The notes: generated by a model not told the origin, from the letters alone. Numbered from the stretch's first letter, positions 12,701 to 26,190 are shown. The stretch is 64,000 bases of DNA from Lotus japonicus (GCF_012489685.1 NC_080043.1:15308223-15372222), one strand, 5' to 3'. Made by a program: numbers and translations.

Positions 12701-13525
12701 GAGAAGTCTGGTTCTAATAAAGATTTGGGTCAAAACCAAACCACCGTCGCGTTTTTTTATCCTTAGACCACTGGTCCACGACCAAGTTCGAACCAACATA
12801 CCTGCCGTGTTTCCCTCTTTTAAGTTCATCCACATTTCTCTCTATTTATCTATCTTTCTTTCTCTCTCTGAAACTGTGTTTTAGGGAGGATGGTGCTCAG
12901 GTTTGGGGGTTGAAGGGACTAAGTTCAAATAGGATTTGAAAAATGATGATTTTTGGAGAGGAAATATTGGTGGGGTGATTGAGTGAGGAATAGAGGAGGA
13001 GAAAGTTTGGTTGGGGTTCTATGGGATGATTTTGTTTTGAGTTGGAGGAGTTTTGATTTATTGTGTAACAACTTTTTTTGAGGAGAAAGTTTAATTTTGA
13101 TTTACATGAAGATAATGGGAAAATGGAATGTTGATGAGGATGAAGATGGAGAAGATGAAGATGTTTGGGAGATGAAGATGAAGGAGATGACGGATTCTGA
13201 TATTTCATCTCACAAAATTTAAAAGGAGTGGAGTAGAGTGTATATTTTAAATAAAAATGAGATAAAGTGTCATTTTGACACATCTTTGAGGGGTTAGTGT
13301 GATTTACTCTAAAAATGATTTATTATGTGAAGGGCAGAAAGTAATGTAGTTGAACTTGAATTCTTGAAACAAATTGAATTATGAAAGGGAACGCAAAGGA
13401 AGAATCACGGAATGTTGAGGCTTAAGATAGATGCATATACCTCCTCCTCTCCTAATTCTAGAAGGTAAAGCTTTAATTTAGTAGGCATATTATACATGCT
13501 TGTACAGTTGTACTCATACTAATTA
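12701..13525. other. Intergenic DNA, no gene supported
   Basis: A minus-strand open frame at 13283-12897 is low-complexity (Ser/Pro/His-rich) and lacks a recognisable domain. GA-rich and GAT-rich tracts explain it. Confidence 0.4.
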
Positions 13526-13802
13526 CTCCCTCCGTCCCTAATTATAAGCTAACATTGAGACTTTTTTTGTGTCACTAAATATAAGCTAACCTTGCAAAAG
13601 TTAATATTTCTTTCCATATTCACCCTTGCATTTATTGGTAGTGGAGCACCACCATTAGTAGTACAATGATGAAAAAGTGTTATCATAAATAGGGGTAAAC
13701 ATAGAAAGTTGTACATTTTTTTTGAAAATCAATGCATCAATTAAGGCTTTCTTAATAAGTGTGATTTTTACAACTTTAGCTTATAATTAGGGACGGAGGG
13801 AG
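13526..13802. mobile_element. Stowaway MITE
   Basis: CTCCCTCCGTCCCTAATTAT at the left end is mirrored by ATAATTAGGGACGGAGGGAG at the right, with TA duplicated outside both ends. This is the canonical Stowaway (Tc1/mariner-derived) terminus. About 277 bp, non-coding. Confidence 0.9.
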
Positions 13803-16800
13803 TAATAAATACGATTTGTAGAAGCTTAGAGAATTAATACCGTGTCATTTCATGATAGGAGCTATGGGCTAATCTACTTCAAATTCAGGTTTCGTACGTC
13901 TAATTTATCTCCACTGAATAAATTGGGTCAAAACCCTTTTTAAAGTCTATTTAACAGATCATTTAAAATGTACTAAACTTTTAAAAATGTCAACTCATGA
14001 TATGAAAAATGGCCTAGATCAGACCTGCATGTCATGCCTCATATATATATATATATGCACCAAAGTTCACATTTTAAATCACAACTTTGAAGTTTGAGCG
14101 GAAATATATAGTTCATCTATCGTGTTAAATTTATATTCATATTTTTCTTCATAAAAATAAGAAATAGATATAAAATTTTAACAAGATCATATAAAATCTA
14201 AACATGGAAAGATTCTAATTCTAATACATTATGACTTTGAGGGAGAGCTAAAATGGATCCTGACATGTGACTCTGCCTATATTTTTGGTGCCTGACCTGC
14301 ATATAGTTTCGTTTTCTTCTTTCTTTCATATTCATTCATACATGTTGAAATTATTTGTATACGTTATTTTAAGGGTATTATTTTTGGTGTCATCCCTTGA
14401 TTCTCATGTCATCCTCTTTTCCAATTTACTTAAATACCCTTAAAAACAATTTTCATCCATTATATTATTTGTTAACTTTAATACTAACGAATGTTAATCA
14501 ATATTTCTCCTACCTATTAAATAAAAGAAAAACAAGTCCGTGCACATTTGTTTTTCCTTCCCCTTATTTCCTTTTTTTTTACATCGGAAAGATAAATTAA
14601 ATCGATCTCTGAACCTTCTTCTACCCAACCCTTATGTCCCCCAGCTCCTACCACTTGAGCTATTCTACGAGAACCCTTGTCCCGTTGGTATGCAACATAA
14701 TTATAAAGTTGACAGATTTAAACTACCACGTGATGTCATTATATCAAACAAGTTTCTTTCATGGAGTTAGTAAATTTTCTAAATAATCAAATTAAATATA
14801 TACTAAAATCAACAAAATGTATGAAAAAAGATTTAAGAAATAAAAAATTGATTGTCACTTCTTAACTACACCGATTGACTAAATGGATTTCGACCTCAAG
14901 CGGTAGAGATTATTATAGCAAATTAGGTATTTGATTATGCGATTTTTGGTTGGTTTGGTTATCGCCTCTAACTACTTAACTTTAACAATTCAATGATACT
15001 CAAACGAAAGTGAGAGGACTACTCATATTAGTTTATGTGGATGTTTGGAAAATAATTGCGAATCGTATACGAAACAGAATCGCGTGAGTTATAAGTTACC
15101 CTGCAGTATGGCATTTAACACTCAAATAATGCGATTCTAAATATTAAAAATGAAAAATCAAACTGGCGCTAAAATGCACAACTGTCTAGCGACCGAGGTT
15201 AATGTATTTTTAGAAATAAGCTCAATTGGTAAAAATTACGGGACACAAAGGTTGGGTGGAATGAATAGTTCAGGGTTCAAATCCTAAAGATAAAATAATT
15301 TACTAACATTGCTAACAATTAATATTTGTCTATAACAAAAGAATTTATGTTTTTGGAACAATAGTTATTTGATTAGAACCTGGGGTGAATATGTAAGCGG
15401 AAAATTTCATAAAGCAATTTTATGAAAGTACGTAGAACACCCAACACTTATTTGTTGAAGACATGTTTTTGGGGAAGTAGGATTGTTGTCTTTGATTAAG
15501 AATACCTGTAATATTTATTGACTAAATCTTTCTTTATATTTTCTCACACTCCCTTTCATAACTCTCAATAGAGCAAGCTATGAAGGAGTTGGTTTTTTGA
15601 TTCATTGATTATAGAGGACACCAAGCCAAACCTGTAGTAATCTTAGTGACCCTTATCATAATTATGAATTAAACTGTTTTTTCACAAACTAAATTACAAT
15701 TGATTGCGGCCCACAAAATATTAGATAAACCTATAACAGAACCAACAAGTGTTGGTTTAGTAGTAGTAGTAGGCAAGCTAGATCCTCATAAGGGTGAGGT
15801 CACAAGATTAAAATTTATGAAAATATTTGTTTGGGAGAAACTGCCACCGTAACCGATTAAAAATTCGTCAATGACCAAAAGGACCTTGGATGAACCACAC
15901 CACAAAAGCTAGCGGTTGTAGTTGCAAAGCCCAATGCCTTATAAATCATACATAAAATCTCATACTTTCAAGTATCATACTTAATTTATAATTGGGTCTT
16001 AACATCCCACCGTGCTCTGCAATCTCGGCACTCACGAGAGCGGGATGTGCAGTAGCCTATTGGCTAGTCTTAAGCGAACATTGCAATACCGACATTATAT
16101 ACTACCTGCACCGCTCATTTGCAACTAAGAGACTTGATGAAAGACTTTAATATTAATATCAAACAACCAATATTCTCAAAAAATTTAATCTATTAAATAT
16201 GGGTCACATCTTCATGTTCAATTTTTTTTTTTATAAGCACACATCTTCATGTTCATAAGTAAGTGCTGTTTGTTTTTATCGTGATAAAAAAAATGGGGTT
16301 TCAATTGAATGTAAGACCCTTATACAATTTACCAATTTCTTTAGCATTTATCTAATCGTAGTGGCTTAAAAGTAAATGTTGACTTGCGCTCCAGCGAAAA
16401 ACTCTTCATCCTCAAAGCCCAAGTGGATAAACAGCTCGGGCATTTGATAATTAATTGGTTCCCCCATTGAGATTCAAGGTTAATCTATACTTTTGCTGAA
16501 TAGAGGCATACCAAAAAAATGTTTCTTTTTGCTTATATAAGAAGAAATTAAATTCATAGTGGACCTGACTTTAGGAATATGCTGGAAACTTGCATAATAA
16601 TTATCGAATGCCAGAGAAGAGAGCTATATAGTTAATTATTATTATAGTTATCTTCATTTTGAAGTTGGAAGTGTACATCTCAATAACTATATTTCATTAG
16701 TTGGTAAGGCTTTTATTTTTTGGCATACCTAAAATACTAGGTATATAGATTAAATAAACAAGTCGTTAGCTAGTCAAAATCATAAAAGCAACTCATTGGG

Positions 16801-18394
16801 AACTATATAGTCTATATAGTCTGTATATATACAACCGAAAGGGAAATATATATGGTGTTATTAGATAATTGAACTTTTTAAACATTTAGTTAATAGTCCT
16901 TCATGACAGTATATATTAAGAATAATTTGTTATGATTTGTGAGAAACTTATCAACTTAATGCATCTTCGAAGCTTAATAAAATGATGTTTGTTATGGTAC
17001 CTTAACTCAAATCAAGGTATGGTGCCCAAAATGAGATAATTCAATAATAAAGAAGCATGTACAAGTTATAATTTTGATGTTATTTTATCGTAGTAATGCA
17101 ACGTTTCATTTTTAGAGACATGAGATTTGTAGGTTGTGTTTTTTTAGGCTTTGTTCATCCGTCAATCATGGTCATATTGCGCGCATCTAAACCATCATCG
17201 TTCATCTCTATAAGTAAACCATTTTTCATTAAAAAATAAATTTGATGAGATGAAATTAATTGAATAGTAAAATGAAATGCGAAAATATAAAATTTACCTA
17301 CAAAAATATAATAATAATCATCTATTAAATTACTCAACGCGGGTATCATATCCAAAATATTTTATGGGTACCACATAATTTACCTAATAAAATTAGTTTT
17401 ATGATTGTCAGCAGTAGAAATACCTTAATAATACTTAAAAAAAAAGCAATTATATTCATGAACAAAATACATATTATTAATAGCAATCATGCGTCGTAGG
17501 TTTGAAAATAATTACGTGATCATGTTTGCTTAGGAAGGAAAGATATATTAGGCCATTATTAACAACTCATGTTCTTAATTTTGTATTATTAGGAATGGAG
17601 TATTGCATAATCAAGGGTGGGTGAACCATAATGATTATAGCAATGGGGTTATTGGATAGTGTAAAGTGTAGGCAATTTACTCTTCTCCAAGATAACATAA
17701 TATCGGTTTTGAATATATGCAACTGATTACCGTTGTGTCATAAATTTAACTTGGAGTGTATTTGAAGAAAATAATGTATGTTCAATGTTATCTAGAAACA
17801 TTATGAACCCCCACCAACGAGTATTATGCATGGAACATCGTATGTGTTCAAATAGGTGGACCAGGAGCGTTTTCCATAGAGATCTACACTAATTTGAAGC
17901 AAGCTAAGTGTGTCAGCCATGTGAATGGATAAGTCATAAGTCCGTTCAGATCTTGATCATTATAATCTTCTTGCAAGGATTTTGCATCTTTGAGATTCCC
18001 TAGGAAGTAATGTTTCATTAAATAATGCCATTTGACTAGGGATTGAATCAGAGGAATCCAATGATATTCAGCAATGTGAGGATGATCTGCCGTATTAGTC
18101 TCATTGGTAAGTTGATTCTATGTCATAGGTTTTGTTTATAGAAAAAATAACTTGATTACAGGAGTTATATCAAAATGTGGAGGCATTCTGATTCAAACGA
18201 GATTGTCTCTACTTATGTTAAAAAAAATTTAATTAAAATTTTCATTTAAACAACTTACATCATCAAAATATAAATATTTCCCATTCAACATGATTTTGCT
18301 ATGTATTAAGGCAAAAAAAAAATAACTTTTGTTATTATATAAAGAAGTTAAAACTTAGCCGTGTGTGATAGATAACTTATCATTTGCAAGTTTG
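13803..18394. other. Gene-poor AT-rich region
   Basis: About 4.6 kb without a recognisable gene. It holds a TA microsatellite near 14041-14056 and scattered decayed repeat-like text. No coding frame showed protein-like composition. Confidence 0.45.
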
Positions 18395-18730
18395 TGGACT
18401 GGGCGAGCCCCACAATACCCATGAGGCGCTCGCCAGGGGACATGCTCTAGAAGAGCGGGATTTTATTCATTTAGGTTCTTCGCCGTAGGCAAAGAGCTTA
18501 TGTAAGGGAGTCGGGCCTAGGATAGCGCGGCCCAACAGGCCCATTAGTAAGATATGCAAAAGCACGCGAAACTTCTATAAATAGGAGTCGGGGATTCATT
18601 GTAAAGGACTTTTCTTCATTTGTTCATTTAACAAAGCCATTAGACAACACATATTCTGAGGATTCTCTCTACTTTGGGGACTACCCCTACCTTGGGTGTT
18701 CAATTCAAGAACACTTGTGATATCATACAA
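18395..18730 (+). repeat. Possible solo LTR (boundaries uncertain)
   Basis: A locally GC-richer block contains a TATA-like CTATAAATAGG near 18575 followed by a short leader, like the promoter region of gypsy LTRs. Upstream phrases such as GGGCGAGCCCCACAAT and CTCGCCAGGGGACATG are unlike the AT-rich surroundings. No PBS, coding domain or target duplication was found, so the call rests on composition and the promoter only. Confidence 0.35.
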
Positions 18731-20995
18731 TTGAGGTTGTGATTTTTTATTGTCAAAATTGAGGTTGTAATCTTGAGTAAATACTAATCATTGAGTTGCC
18801 GGTATTATATGGATAACTTAAGAAAAAAACCCAAATGGGTCACTAGTTTAGCACTTTTTGATGCAAGAAAAGCCCACTCGAACGTCTCGAAGTATATAAG
18901 TTACCAAGTCACCCATGTGATATAGAATAGTCCTTGCTTTTAACAAAACAAACAAACCATACAAAGTGGGGTTTACAAAGGGTGGCCCATTTGAGGCTAT
19001 GACCTACTGATAAGGGTGGAAATGATGTGGACAATTAGCTTAGCAAAGATGATAAGGAAAAGAATGTGATTGGATGCATCATAGAAATGCAATGTGTGAC
19101 TGCTTTGAATATAGGAAGCACTGAAATGAAGGCCCACGTTTCTAACATGTGAGGATTGTCTCTCTACCATGTGCATTTATTGAATCCTATAAGGATGATG
19201 TTCACTCACACAGGCAATCTATATATATATGTTGTTTTCCTCGTGACGGGATTTAATTGTAAAGAGGAATTAATTCACTGGGAAAAGTTTATAAGCATTG
19301 TAAATTACTGTAAGTGTAATTTCTGAAGATTGATTTCAATTCTGTAGATTGATAAATATCAGCAAACTAACCTAGGAAACCAATGTAACATATCCTAGAA
19401 AAAACCTAAGGTTATCACATCCGGTAGATTTGAGCTTTATTGATGGTTATGCCTAAAGAAGGCCCCAAAAAAGCACACATATAGGGCTAATTCTATCTTT
19501 GCTTTAGAGCCCTACCTTTAATATTGCTGGGAGAATTTTGCTCATTAGGCGTTGAGTAAGTACTTATTCTTTTAGTTCGCGTCCCACTTGTTGTGATCTG
19601 TTAGCTTGTATTCTCTTGTTTCAATAATATCTCACATATTTCAAGGTTTGATTCTTTTAATCGGTTAGCTTGTTATCTCCTGCTTCAATAATATCCTACG
19701 TAAGAGTCGGTTTATGTTGTATAGTGTTAACCTTATAGTATTAGATCTGATAATACTACAACGTTTAGTCATACATTGTATAGCTTATCATATCATTTAA
19801 ATTGGTACAATCATATATTTGGTGGATAGTGGTGTTAGTGGAGATGGTGGCGGTGGTAGTGATGGCAGTGATGATGGCAGCATGGAGGTTGGTAGTTATG
19901 GTTGTAGTGGTAGTTTGAAAAATACTCACCGCTTGTTGGTTGGTTATTTTATCTTTTGGATCCAGCGTTATGTTGCTTGCTTGGAAAAACACCTTCAATA
20001 GCGTGATCTTCTCTCATCAACCTTCGTTATCATTGAGCCTGAACGAGCTTCTGCCGAAGTAATTTTAGTCAAATTTTTTGTGTTCTCCAATGAGGATATA
20101 GATGCTTTATACCTCTCTTGCACTGTAACTAGAACTTTCTCTACAGTTTTGGAATCAGCAAAAGTGATTCCTAAAAGGCTTATCTTGTTGGCAATTCCCG
20201 ATCATTTGCTTGAGTATTCTTTGATTGTCTCAAACTCTTTCATCCTCTGCAACTCAAACTCACTCATTAAACTAAGCTCTTGCATACTTCGTATTCTTTC
20301 ATCACAAGCATACCTCATTCGGATAATCTCGAATTGCTTTTATTGATTTGAGAGTCATGATCCTAGTGAAGATAGTTGTTGAAACATCAGCAAAATGACA
20401 AGAGTTTTCCTTTTCTTTTTGGGATTTTTCTCCTTATGATTCTTAATTTGGGTCATGGTGGGATTGATCGGCAATGGAAAGACTTCATACTATAACTTCC
20501 AAAAGATCCAAATACTTCATTTTGACAGCTCAAAGTTCAAAGGATGAAAATGACAGTTCAAAAGATCCAAATACTTCATCCAACTTGTAAGAAATTTGAT
20601 TCAACATCCATTTTCACATGTACGTAAGAAGATTAATAACAATTGTTGGTTTTTCTAAACATGAAGATGAAAGATGAGAAAAAAAAACTAAAGTTCAAAG
20701 GATGAAAATGATTATCTCCATCAAAAATTGGTAAGGAGTTGGGACTTGTTTGGGAAGGTTCCGATGAGGAGGCCATTGAGGGGTATGTGCAGCATCTTAA
20801 GCGTACACATCCCAATAAGAACGGGTCATCTTGAGGCTTTAGCTCTTTGTAGTTTGAGTTGTTTTTTTTTTCGTTTTGGTTGTTTCGGTGTTGCATTTAG
20901 GGTTGTTTTATAGTTGACTTATTGTGGTTAGATATGGGGTGTCATGTTTTATTGTATTGGCTACTTATTTTGCCTTGAGTGACTCAAAGCACTTC
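18731..20995. other. Intergenic DNA with local short repeats
   Basis: Two near-copies of a phrase containing TTAGCTTGT and TTCAATAATATC occur at about 19600 and 19664. A GGT-rich patch lies at 19830-19915. AGATCCAAATACTTCAT recurs near 20507 and 20562. No gene is supported. Confidence 0.4.
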
Positions 20996-20998
20996 TTA

Positions 20999-21988
20999 AA
21001 GCATCTCCAATGCAAGGTTCTTAGTTCTTATTTTTGAGTTAAGAACTAAGAACTGAGTTCTTAACCATTGTAGGGGATGACGTTGAGCTTTTAGTTCTTA
21101 AAAATAAGAACTAGGTTCTTATATAAGGAGTTTTACTTTTTGAGTTCATAGCATAAAAAATTATTTTTTCTCTCTCATCCAAATTACTTTATTACTTTAT
21201 AAGTTTTGTTTTATTACTTTATGAAAATAAAAAGTATAAATAATGTGGATGATTAGACCAAATGAATAGTGCTAAGAACTCATGATTGGAGCAAAATTGC
21301 TTAAGAGTTGCTTAAGCACATGTGGCAGTACGGGCCCACATAAATAGTGTTAAGAACTAAGAATTAAGAACTAGCATTGGAGATGCTCTTATATAAGAAG
21401 TTTTACGTTTTGAGTTATTAGCATAAAAATTTAAATTTTTCTCTCTCATTCATTTAATTTAAGTATTGAATTAGCATTTAAATTTAAATCAAAATTATAG
21501 GAAAATAAAAAATATTAATATAATGGTATTGTGGGACCGGATGAATAGTGCTAAGAACTACTCCCTCCGTTCCTAATTATAAGACCTAATACAAAAAATT
21601 GCGCTTATTAAGAAAACATTAAATGTGTCTAATTAGTGTATTGGTTTTTTAAAAATGCATACATTCCTCCATATTTACCCTTTGTCATTTTCTCTCACTA
21701 ATTAATGGTAGGTGGTAATTAAAACTTTGGAATTGAAAACACACAATTAATGAGAGGGGTATATATGAAAGAGTAGAATACTTTTTGATATATTTTTGTT
21801 AAAGGTCTTGTATTTAGGAACATGGAAAATTTAAAAGTAGGTCTTATAATTAGGAACGGAGGGAGTAATAACTAATAACTCATGGCTGAAGCAAAATCTG
21901 CAAAGAGTTGCTTAAGCACATGTGACAGTACGGACCTACATGAATAGTGCTAAGAACTAAGAAATAAGAACTAGCATTGGAGATGCTC
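20999..21988. mobile_element. Tandem dimer of a Tourist-like MITE, TTA target duplication
   Basis: A first full unit (20999-21388, AAGCATCTCCAATG to CATTGGAGATGCTC) is joined to a second, 5'-truncated unit that starts at TTATATAAG, an internal phrase of the first. The outer flanks are both TTA (20996-20998 and 21989-21991), so the pair behaves as one insertion that later duplicated, or moved as a dimer. The second unit is split by a Stowaway element at 21561-21865. The same family occurs at 9073 and 63235. Confidence 0.7.
21561..21865. mobile_element. Stowaway MITE nested in a Tourist-like MITE
   Basis: CTCCCTCCGTTCCTAATTAT pairs with ATAATTAGGAACGGAGGGAG, with TA on both sides (21559-21560, 21866-21867). 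It interrupts the MITE phrase CTAAGAACTA|ATAACTCATG, so it is the younger insertion. Confidence 0.9.
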
Positions 21989-22129
21989 TTAGGGATGTTG
22001 TACTCCCACTGAGTTTATCATATGAAGGTTTTAATGAGGTATGTTCCCTAGGTGAGTTTTGTTGGTGGAGTTTTATTGATTTGTACTATTTGTGAGAGGG
22101 TTGTTCTCATGAATTTACCTATTCAATTA

Positions 22130-22458
22130 CTCTCTCCGTTCTAGAAAATTTGTAGTTTAAGGTTGTAGCACAAAGAGTAAGAAAATAATTATTGATAGTG
22201 TAATTTGACTAGATTGTCCTTATTTAATTTTACCAGTATGTTGTGCAACTATTAAATTATACTTAGATAGAGAAGAATGTAATTAATAAAGAAGAGTTGT
22301 GGTTGGTTAATATGAAAGATGATAAGTGAGAGAAAATGTACTAAATGAGGGTATAGGTGGAAAAAATTAGCAAAAACCTGCATTGGCTTTCTAAAACAAC
22401 AAACATTTTGGAATATTTAAAGAAGGTCCAAAACAACAAACTTTATGGAACGGAAGGA
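22130..22458. mobile_element. Diverged Stowaway-like MITE
   Basis: The left end CTCTCTCCGTTCTAGAAAAT and the right end, whose reverse complement begins ATTCCTTCCGTTCCATAAAG, are imperfect versions of the Stowaway terminus. Non-coding. Confidence 0.6.
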
Positions 22459-22881
22459 ATATATATCTTTTGCTGTAAAAAAATATTAACAATAAATTCT
22501 TAACTTATCCTAATATTTCATAAAAATATAAATATAAAGCTTTACAAACTATATTTTAACAAACCATATCATGATGAATATCTCCTAAAAATATCTCAAC
22601 TATCTATAACAACCTATACAACTCAAATTTAAATTATGATAACAGATACAATAGTATATATAGTAGGAACGATTTGTTGGATAAACTGGTTGGTCTAACA
22701 ATTACAATAAGACTTATATTTCTATTTACATTGAATTTAGCCATTTCGGCATACATCATATATACATTATTTACACTAATTTGATATCAACAGATACTTG
22801 ATTACATCGATAGTCACCTCCCAAGAGGTGTGAGTGAAACATTTTCCACAATGAACAAAGAAAAGTGACACCAAATTTAGG
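22459..22881. other. 3' flank of beta-glucosidase copy A
   Basis: AT-rich, no coding frame. It should include the former 3' UTR of the minus-strand GH1 copy that ends at 22882. Confidence 0.45.
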
Positions 22882-23584
22882 TCACTTGAGAAGGAATTTT
22901 TTCAGCCAAGAATAAGAATACTTGGGATATCTTGTCAAATTGTTCTTGTAATCTATGTAAACGAAGCCGAATCGAACTGTGTAGCCAGCATCCCATTCAT
23001 AGCTGTCAGAAAATGACCATGCATAGTAGCCCTTCAGGTTAACACCATCTCTGTATTGTATAAGAAAAAAGACCATAATTAAACAATTCATATTATGAAC
23101 TTAGATGTGCATTCTTTTTCTTAAATACTTTGCTAATTAAACTCAAATGAAATTGTTTAACCCTTTACTTGATTGCTTCAAGAAGGAATTTGAGATGTTT
23201 CTCATGGTACGAAATCCTGATTTTATCATTGCAGGCTACATTGACTGGTATCAAGTCCTTCCTTTTACTAGCCATGCCTGGAAAAAATATAGAAAACTAA
23301 ATTAACTAAATGCATACCTAGTACCTACAGTGCGTGAGCTGCAAAATAAAATTTATTTAGATCTTAATAAATTAGGAATTATTTAAAATGTATAATGTAA
23401 TTATAATAACTTAAATATTTAAATATGTTCTTAGTCCTTGTAAAATAGAATGAAATCTAAATTAGTACCTGCAAATTTTTTATCATTTATTGTCTTAAAA
23501 AAATATTCAAAATAAGTCTAATAATGTCATAATGTTGTTGACGCGACTTTTTTTTCTAATCACCAGCCGACGTGGTAATCATAG

Positions 23585-24106
23585 ATGAAAGAGTGTCTAC
23601 ATGCACTTTTTCATCTGTTATGCAACCTTCAAAATAACTCACCAATTTTGATCAAGCGTCTTCTCCTCCTTCCTCTTCCTCAAATTCTTGTTGGAAAGTA
23701 TGCCTCCCAACCAAGGTGTTCAACAATGGTGGCCACCGTCCAAACTCCAAACCACAATAGTCAAGAGTTGGTGGCCAAACTCTAGCTACTCTCTAGTTCC
23801 CTTGCCATCATGAAGTTGTATAAAAGGCAAGCTTTGGGTGAAGGCTTTTGAGTGCAAGTTAAGTGCACCAGAGGGTGCCTGAGAGAGAGCATCGGAGGGT
23901 GCCTGAGGGTACTAGAGTGTGGTGAGGCTAAGAGAGCTTGTGTTAGAGAAAGCTCTGAGTGTGGGTGAGGTCAGATAGAGAGTGAGATTTTCGTCATTTG
24001 TTGATAAATGAATAAACATAGATTCTCCTTCGTGGATGTAGGTAAATTGGCTTAACCACGTTAATCTGTGACTCCTTTATGTTCCTCATCAAGTCACGGT
24101 CCCAAC
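23585..24106 (+). repeat. Probable 5' LTR remnant of an old copia element
   Basis: The block ends in CACGGTCCCAACA immediately before a decayed initiator-Met primer site. It contains a TATA-like GTATAAAAGG at 23818-23827 and an internal repeat of GGTGCCTGAG. The left end is not fixed and no partner LTR was found, so only the 3' edge is well supported. Confidence 0.45.
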
Positions 24107-24107
24107 A

Positions 24108-24660
24108 AGCGGTATCATAGCCATTTTGTTTTGATATCTCGTAGACATCTTGATGGCTTCTCCAAAGTACTAGATAAATTTGACGGGGCAAATGACTTTA
24201 ACCTTTGGAAGGTTAAGGTGGAGGCATTGCATATATGGTTACTAGCTAGGGTTGTCAATCAGCCATTACTGCCGAAGGTATGCCAACAGATTGGGATGTC
24301 GCTAGGCTTGACAATGTAGAAACAAAAGCACACAATACAATAATGTTGTCCCTAGAAGATAATGTGGTGCATGAGGTGATAGACAAGAAGACGGGAAAAT
24401 CTCTATGGGAAGAATTGGAAAGCAAATGAAGTGTAATGCCTGCTTGGTCAACAAAGAAATTAACGTCATCTTCTCGCCGATATGGATGGTTACCTCAATC
24501 CAAGTGAGACTTGGATTGGTAGCCAATTGGTTTCAGGGAGAGCTTGAACAGATGATAGTGATTGGAGATACCTTGAGGAGGAGAATGAACATTAAGAGGG
24601 TTTTGAAGTCTCGGGGAATATAGTTCAGGCTAGAAAAGACTTGGTATTTAAGTAGTGTGT
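24108..24660 (+). pseudogene. Decayed Ty1/copia gag fragment
   Basis: The primer-site relic GCGGTATCATAGCC (consensus TGGTATCAGAGCC) at 24109 is followed by ATGGCTTCTCCAAAGTAC at 24152 and then, one frame off, by LDKFDGANDFNLWKVKVEAL. That is the N-terminal signature of plant copia gag. A later frame gives TIMLSLEDNVVHEVIDKKTG then SLWEELE, again typical copia gag. Frameshifts and stops (TGA near 24427) break it, and no zinc knuckle or pol domain follows. The fragment lies in intron 11 of the GH1 pseudogene and is cut off on the right by the long-TIR element. It is much older than the copia element at 26031. Confidence 0.65.
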
Positions 24661-24768
24661 GTGGCTGACCTCTCTTTCTTGGGAACCCGACCTGGTGAAT
24701 TGCTTGTAAGCTGAAGAGAACCGATTGTTGGACAGCAAAGCAGATCCTTTTGTGTCAGAAAAAAAAAA

Positions 24769-25803
24769 GAGTAAAATACACTCACCCCCCTCAAGGTTTG
24801 CAAGAATGACACTTCACCCCATTGTTTTTTAAAATCTACACTCCACCCCATTTTTTATAAAGGCAAAATTTAGTGACGAAAACAAATTCGTCACTAATAA
24901 AAAATAATTACGAATTAGTTAAAATTTAAATAAATTAAATGCATATACACTATCATACATCAATTTATGAAAATAATTTTACTGAATTAAATTTAAAAAA
25001 ACCATCCACTCTGTCTGTTAAGTCCACGTCTCATCTATCTCCAAATCATATTTCTCACCACAAACGGTCACCACCAAACCTTTGCTCCCTTTAACACGAC
25101 GACAACCATCCCAGAATGTGAAACCCCATGGCACCACCATGCCTCAAAGTTTTGTTGCGACCTGAACCCCAGAACGTGAATCGCACATCCCCAAAGTCAC
25201 TTGTTCAACTACTTGTTGTGAACTTCACCCCTTTAAGTTGTGAGCGAACGCTTTGTTGGTTTAAGATGTTGTTGGATTTTGTTAAAAACGGTGCTCCACC
25301 GCATCGTTGGGTTCTAATAACCTCCGATCCACTTCATATTTCTTAATTTTATTTCTCTATTTTCTTCACCCATTTGTGTTGCTTTTTGGGTCTACAACCC
25401 AATTTTAAAAATTGGAGGTATAAATAGATTATTTTGATTAAAATTGAATTATTACCAAATATGAAAACACAAGCATGTTTCACTATGTTTGAGATATGGT
25501 TTGTCAACCAGTCATGTGTGCTATTGCAGAATTTGCATTGTGAATTTACGGAGGAAGAACGCGATTGAGAGAATGAGGAGGACTGTGATGTTTTCATTTT
25601 TATATTTATTGGATTATATTGAAAATATTTTTTGAAATTATTGATTAACAATTTAAATAATAACTAATTATTTATGAAGAATATTTTTCGTCACTAAATT
25701 TGCCTCTATATAAAATGGGGTGGGGTGTAGATTTTAGATAAGAATGGGGTGGAGTGTTATTCTAACAAAACTTGAGGGGGGTGAGTGTACTTTAAAAACT
25801 CAT
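24769..25803. mobile_element. Non-autonomous DNA transposon with long inverted ends
   Basis: The left end (24769 to about 24890) and the right end (about 25683-25803) are imperfect inverted repeats of about 120 bp. They share TACACTCACCCCCCTCAAG, then TCTACACTCCACCCCATTTT (TCTACACCCCACCCCATTTT on the other side) and GGCAAA(A)TTTAGTGACGAA. The 0.8-kb interior has no transposase. Long ends of this size suggest a Mutator-like non-autonomous element, but I could not find a 9-bp target duplication, so the superfamily is open. Confidence 0.65.
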
Positions 25804-26030
25804 TGGCAATGTGATGACCAAGCGGCATGATCCGTTGATATGGAAGGACAATACAAGTTTGGGTAAGTCTCCTACATGATGAGTTGAGAGTCTTCCTAAC
25901 AAAAGTGGCCAAGAAGGGAATCTTGTTTGGTAAGGCGATACATGAATTGTGGAGTAGTCCTCATTGTTCAGCACTAAGAAGCAGTGGTGCTGAAGACTCT
26001 CTTGGTTATTCAGTGATGTGTTGTTGTTTT

Positions 26031-26190
26031 TGTAAGAGAGTTGTATGATTTGAATGGGTGCCATTCTCATTGATAGTAATAGGGTATAAATACAAAACTG
26101 AATGTACAAAAGTCAAACTATTTCCTATTATGTCTAACTTAATTACAGGAATACAATTAATATAATTGAAGACTAAATCATATTCTATCA
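26031..26190 (-). repeat. 3' LTR of the copia element
   Basis: 160 bp, identical to the 5' copy except at two sites (GTGCC/GTGTC and ACAGG/ACAGA). It contains a GGTATAAATAC promoter-like string on the plus strand. Its first three transcribed bases, TGA, serve as the stop codon of the polyprotein. Confidence 0.92.

Noticed and set aside
12897..13283. 128-residue minus-strand open frame
   Set aside because: Ser/Pro/His low-complexity text explained by GAT- and GGA-rich DNA; no domain, splice pattern or neighbour supports a gene.
24068..24319. Functional copia gag gene
   Set aside because: The ATG at 24152 is followed after six codons by a stop in frame, and the gag text lies in another frame; it is a decayed relic.
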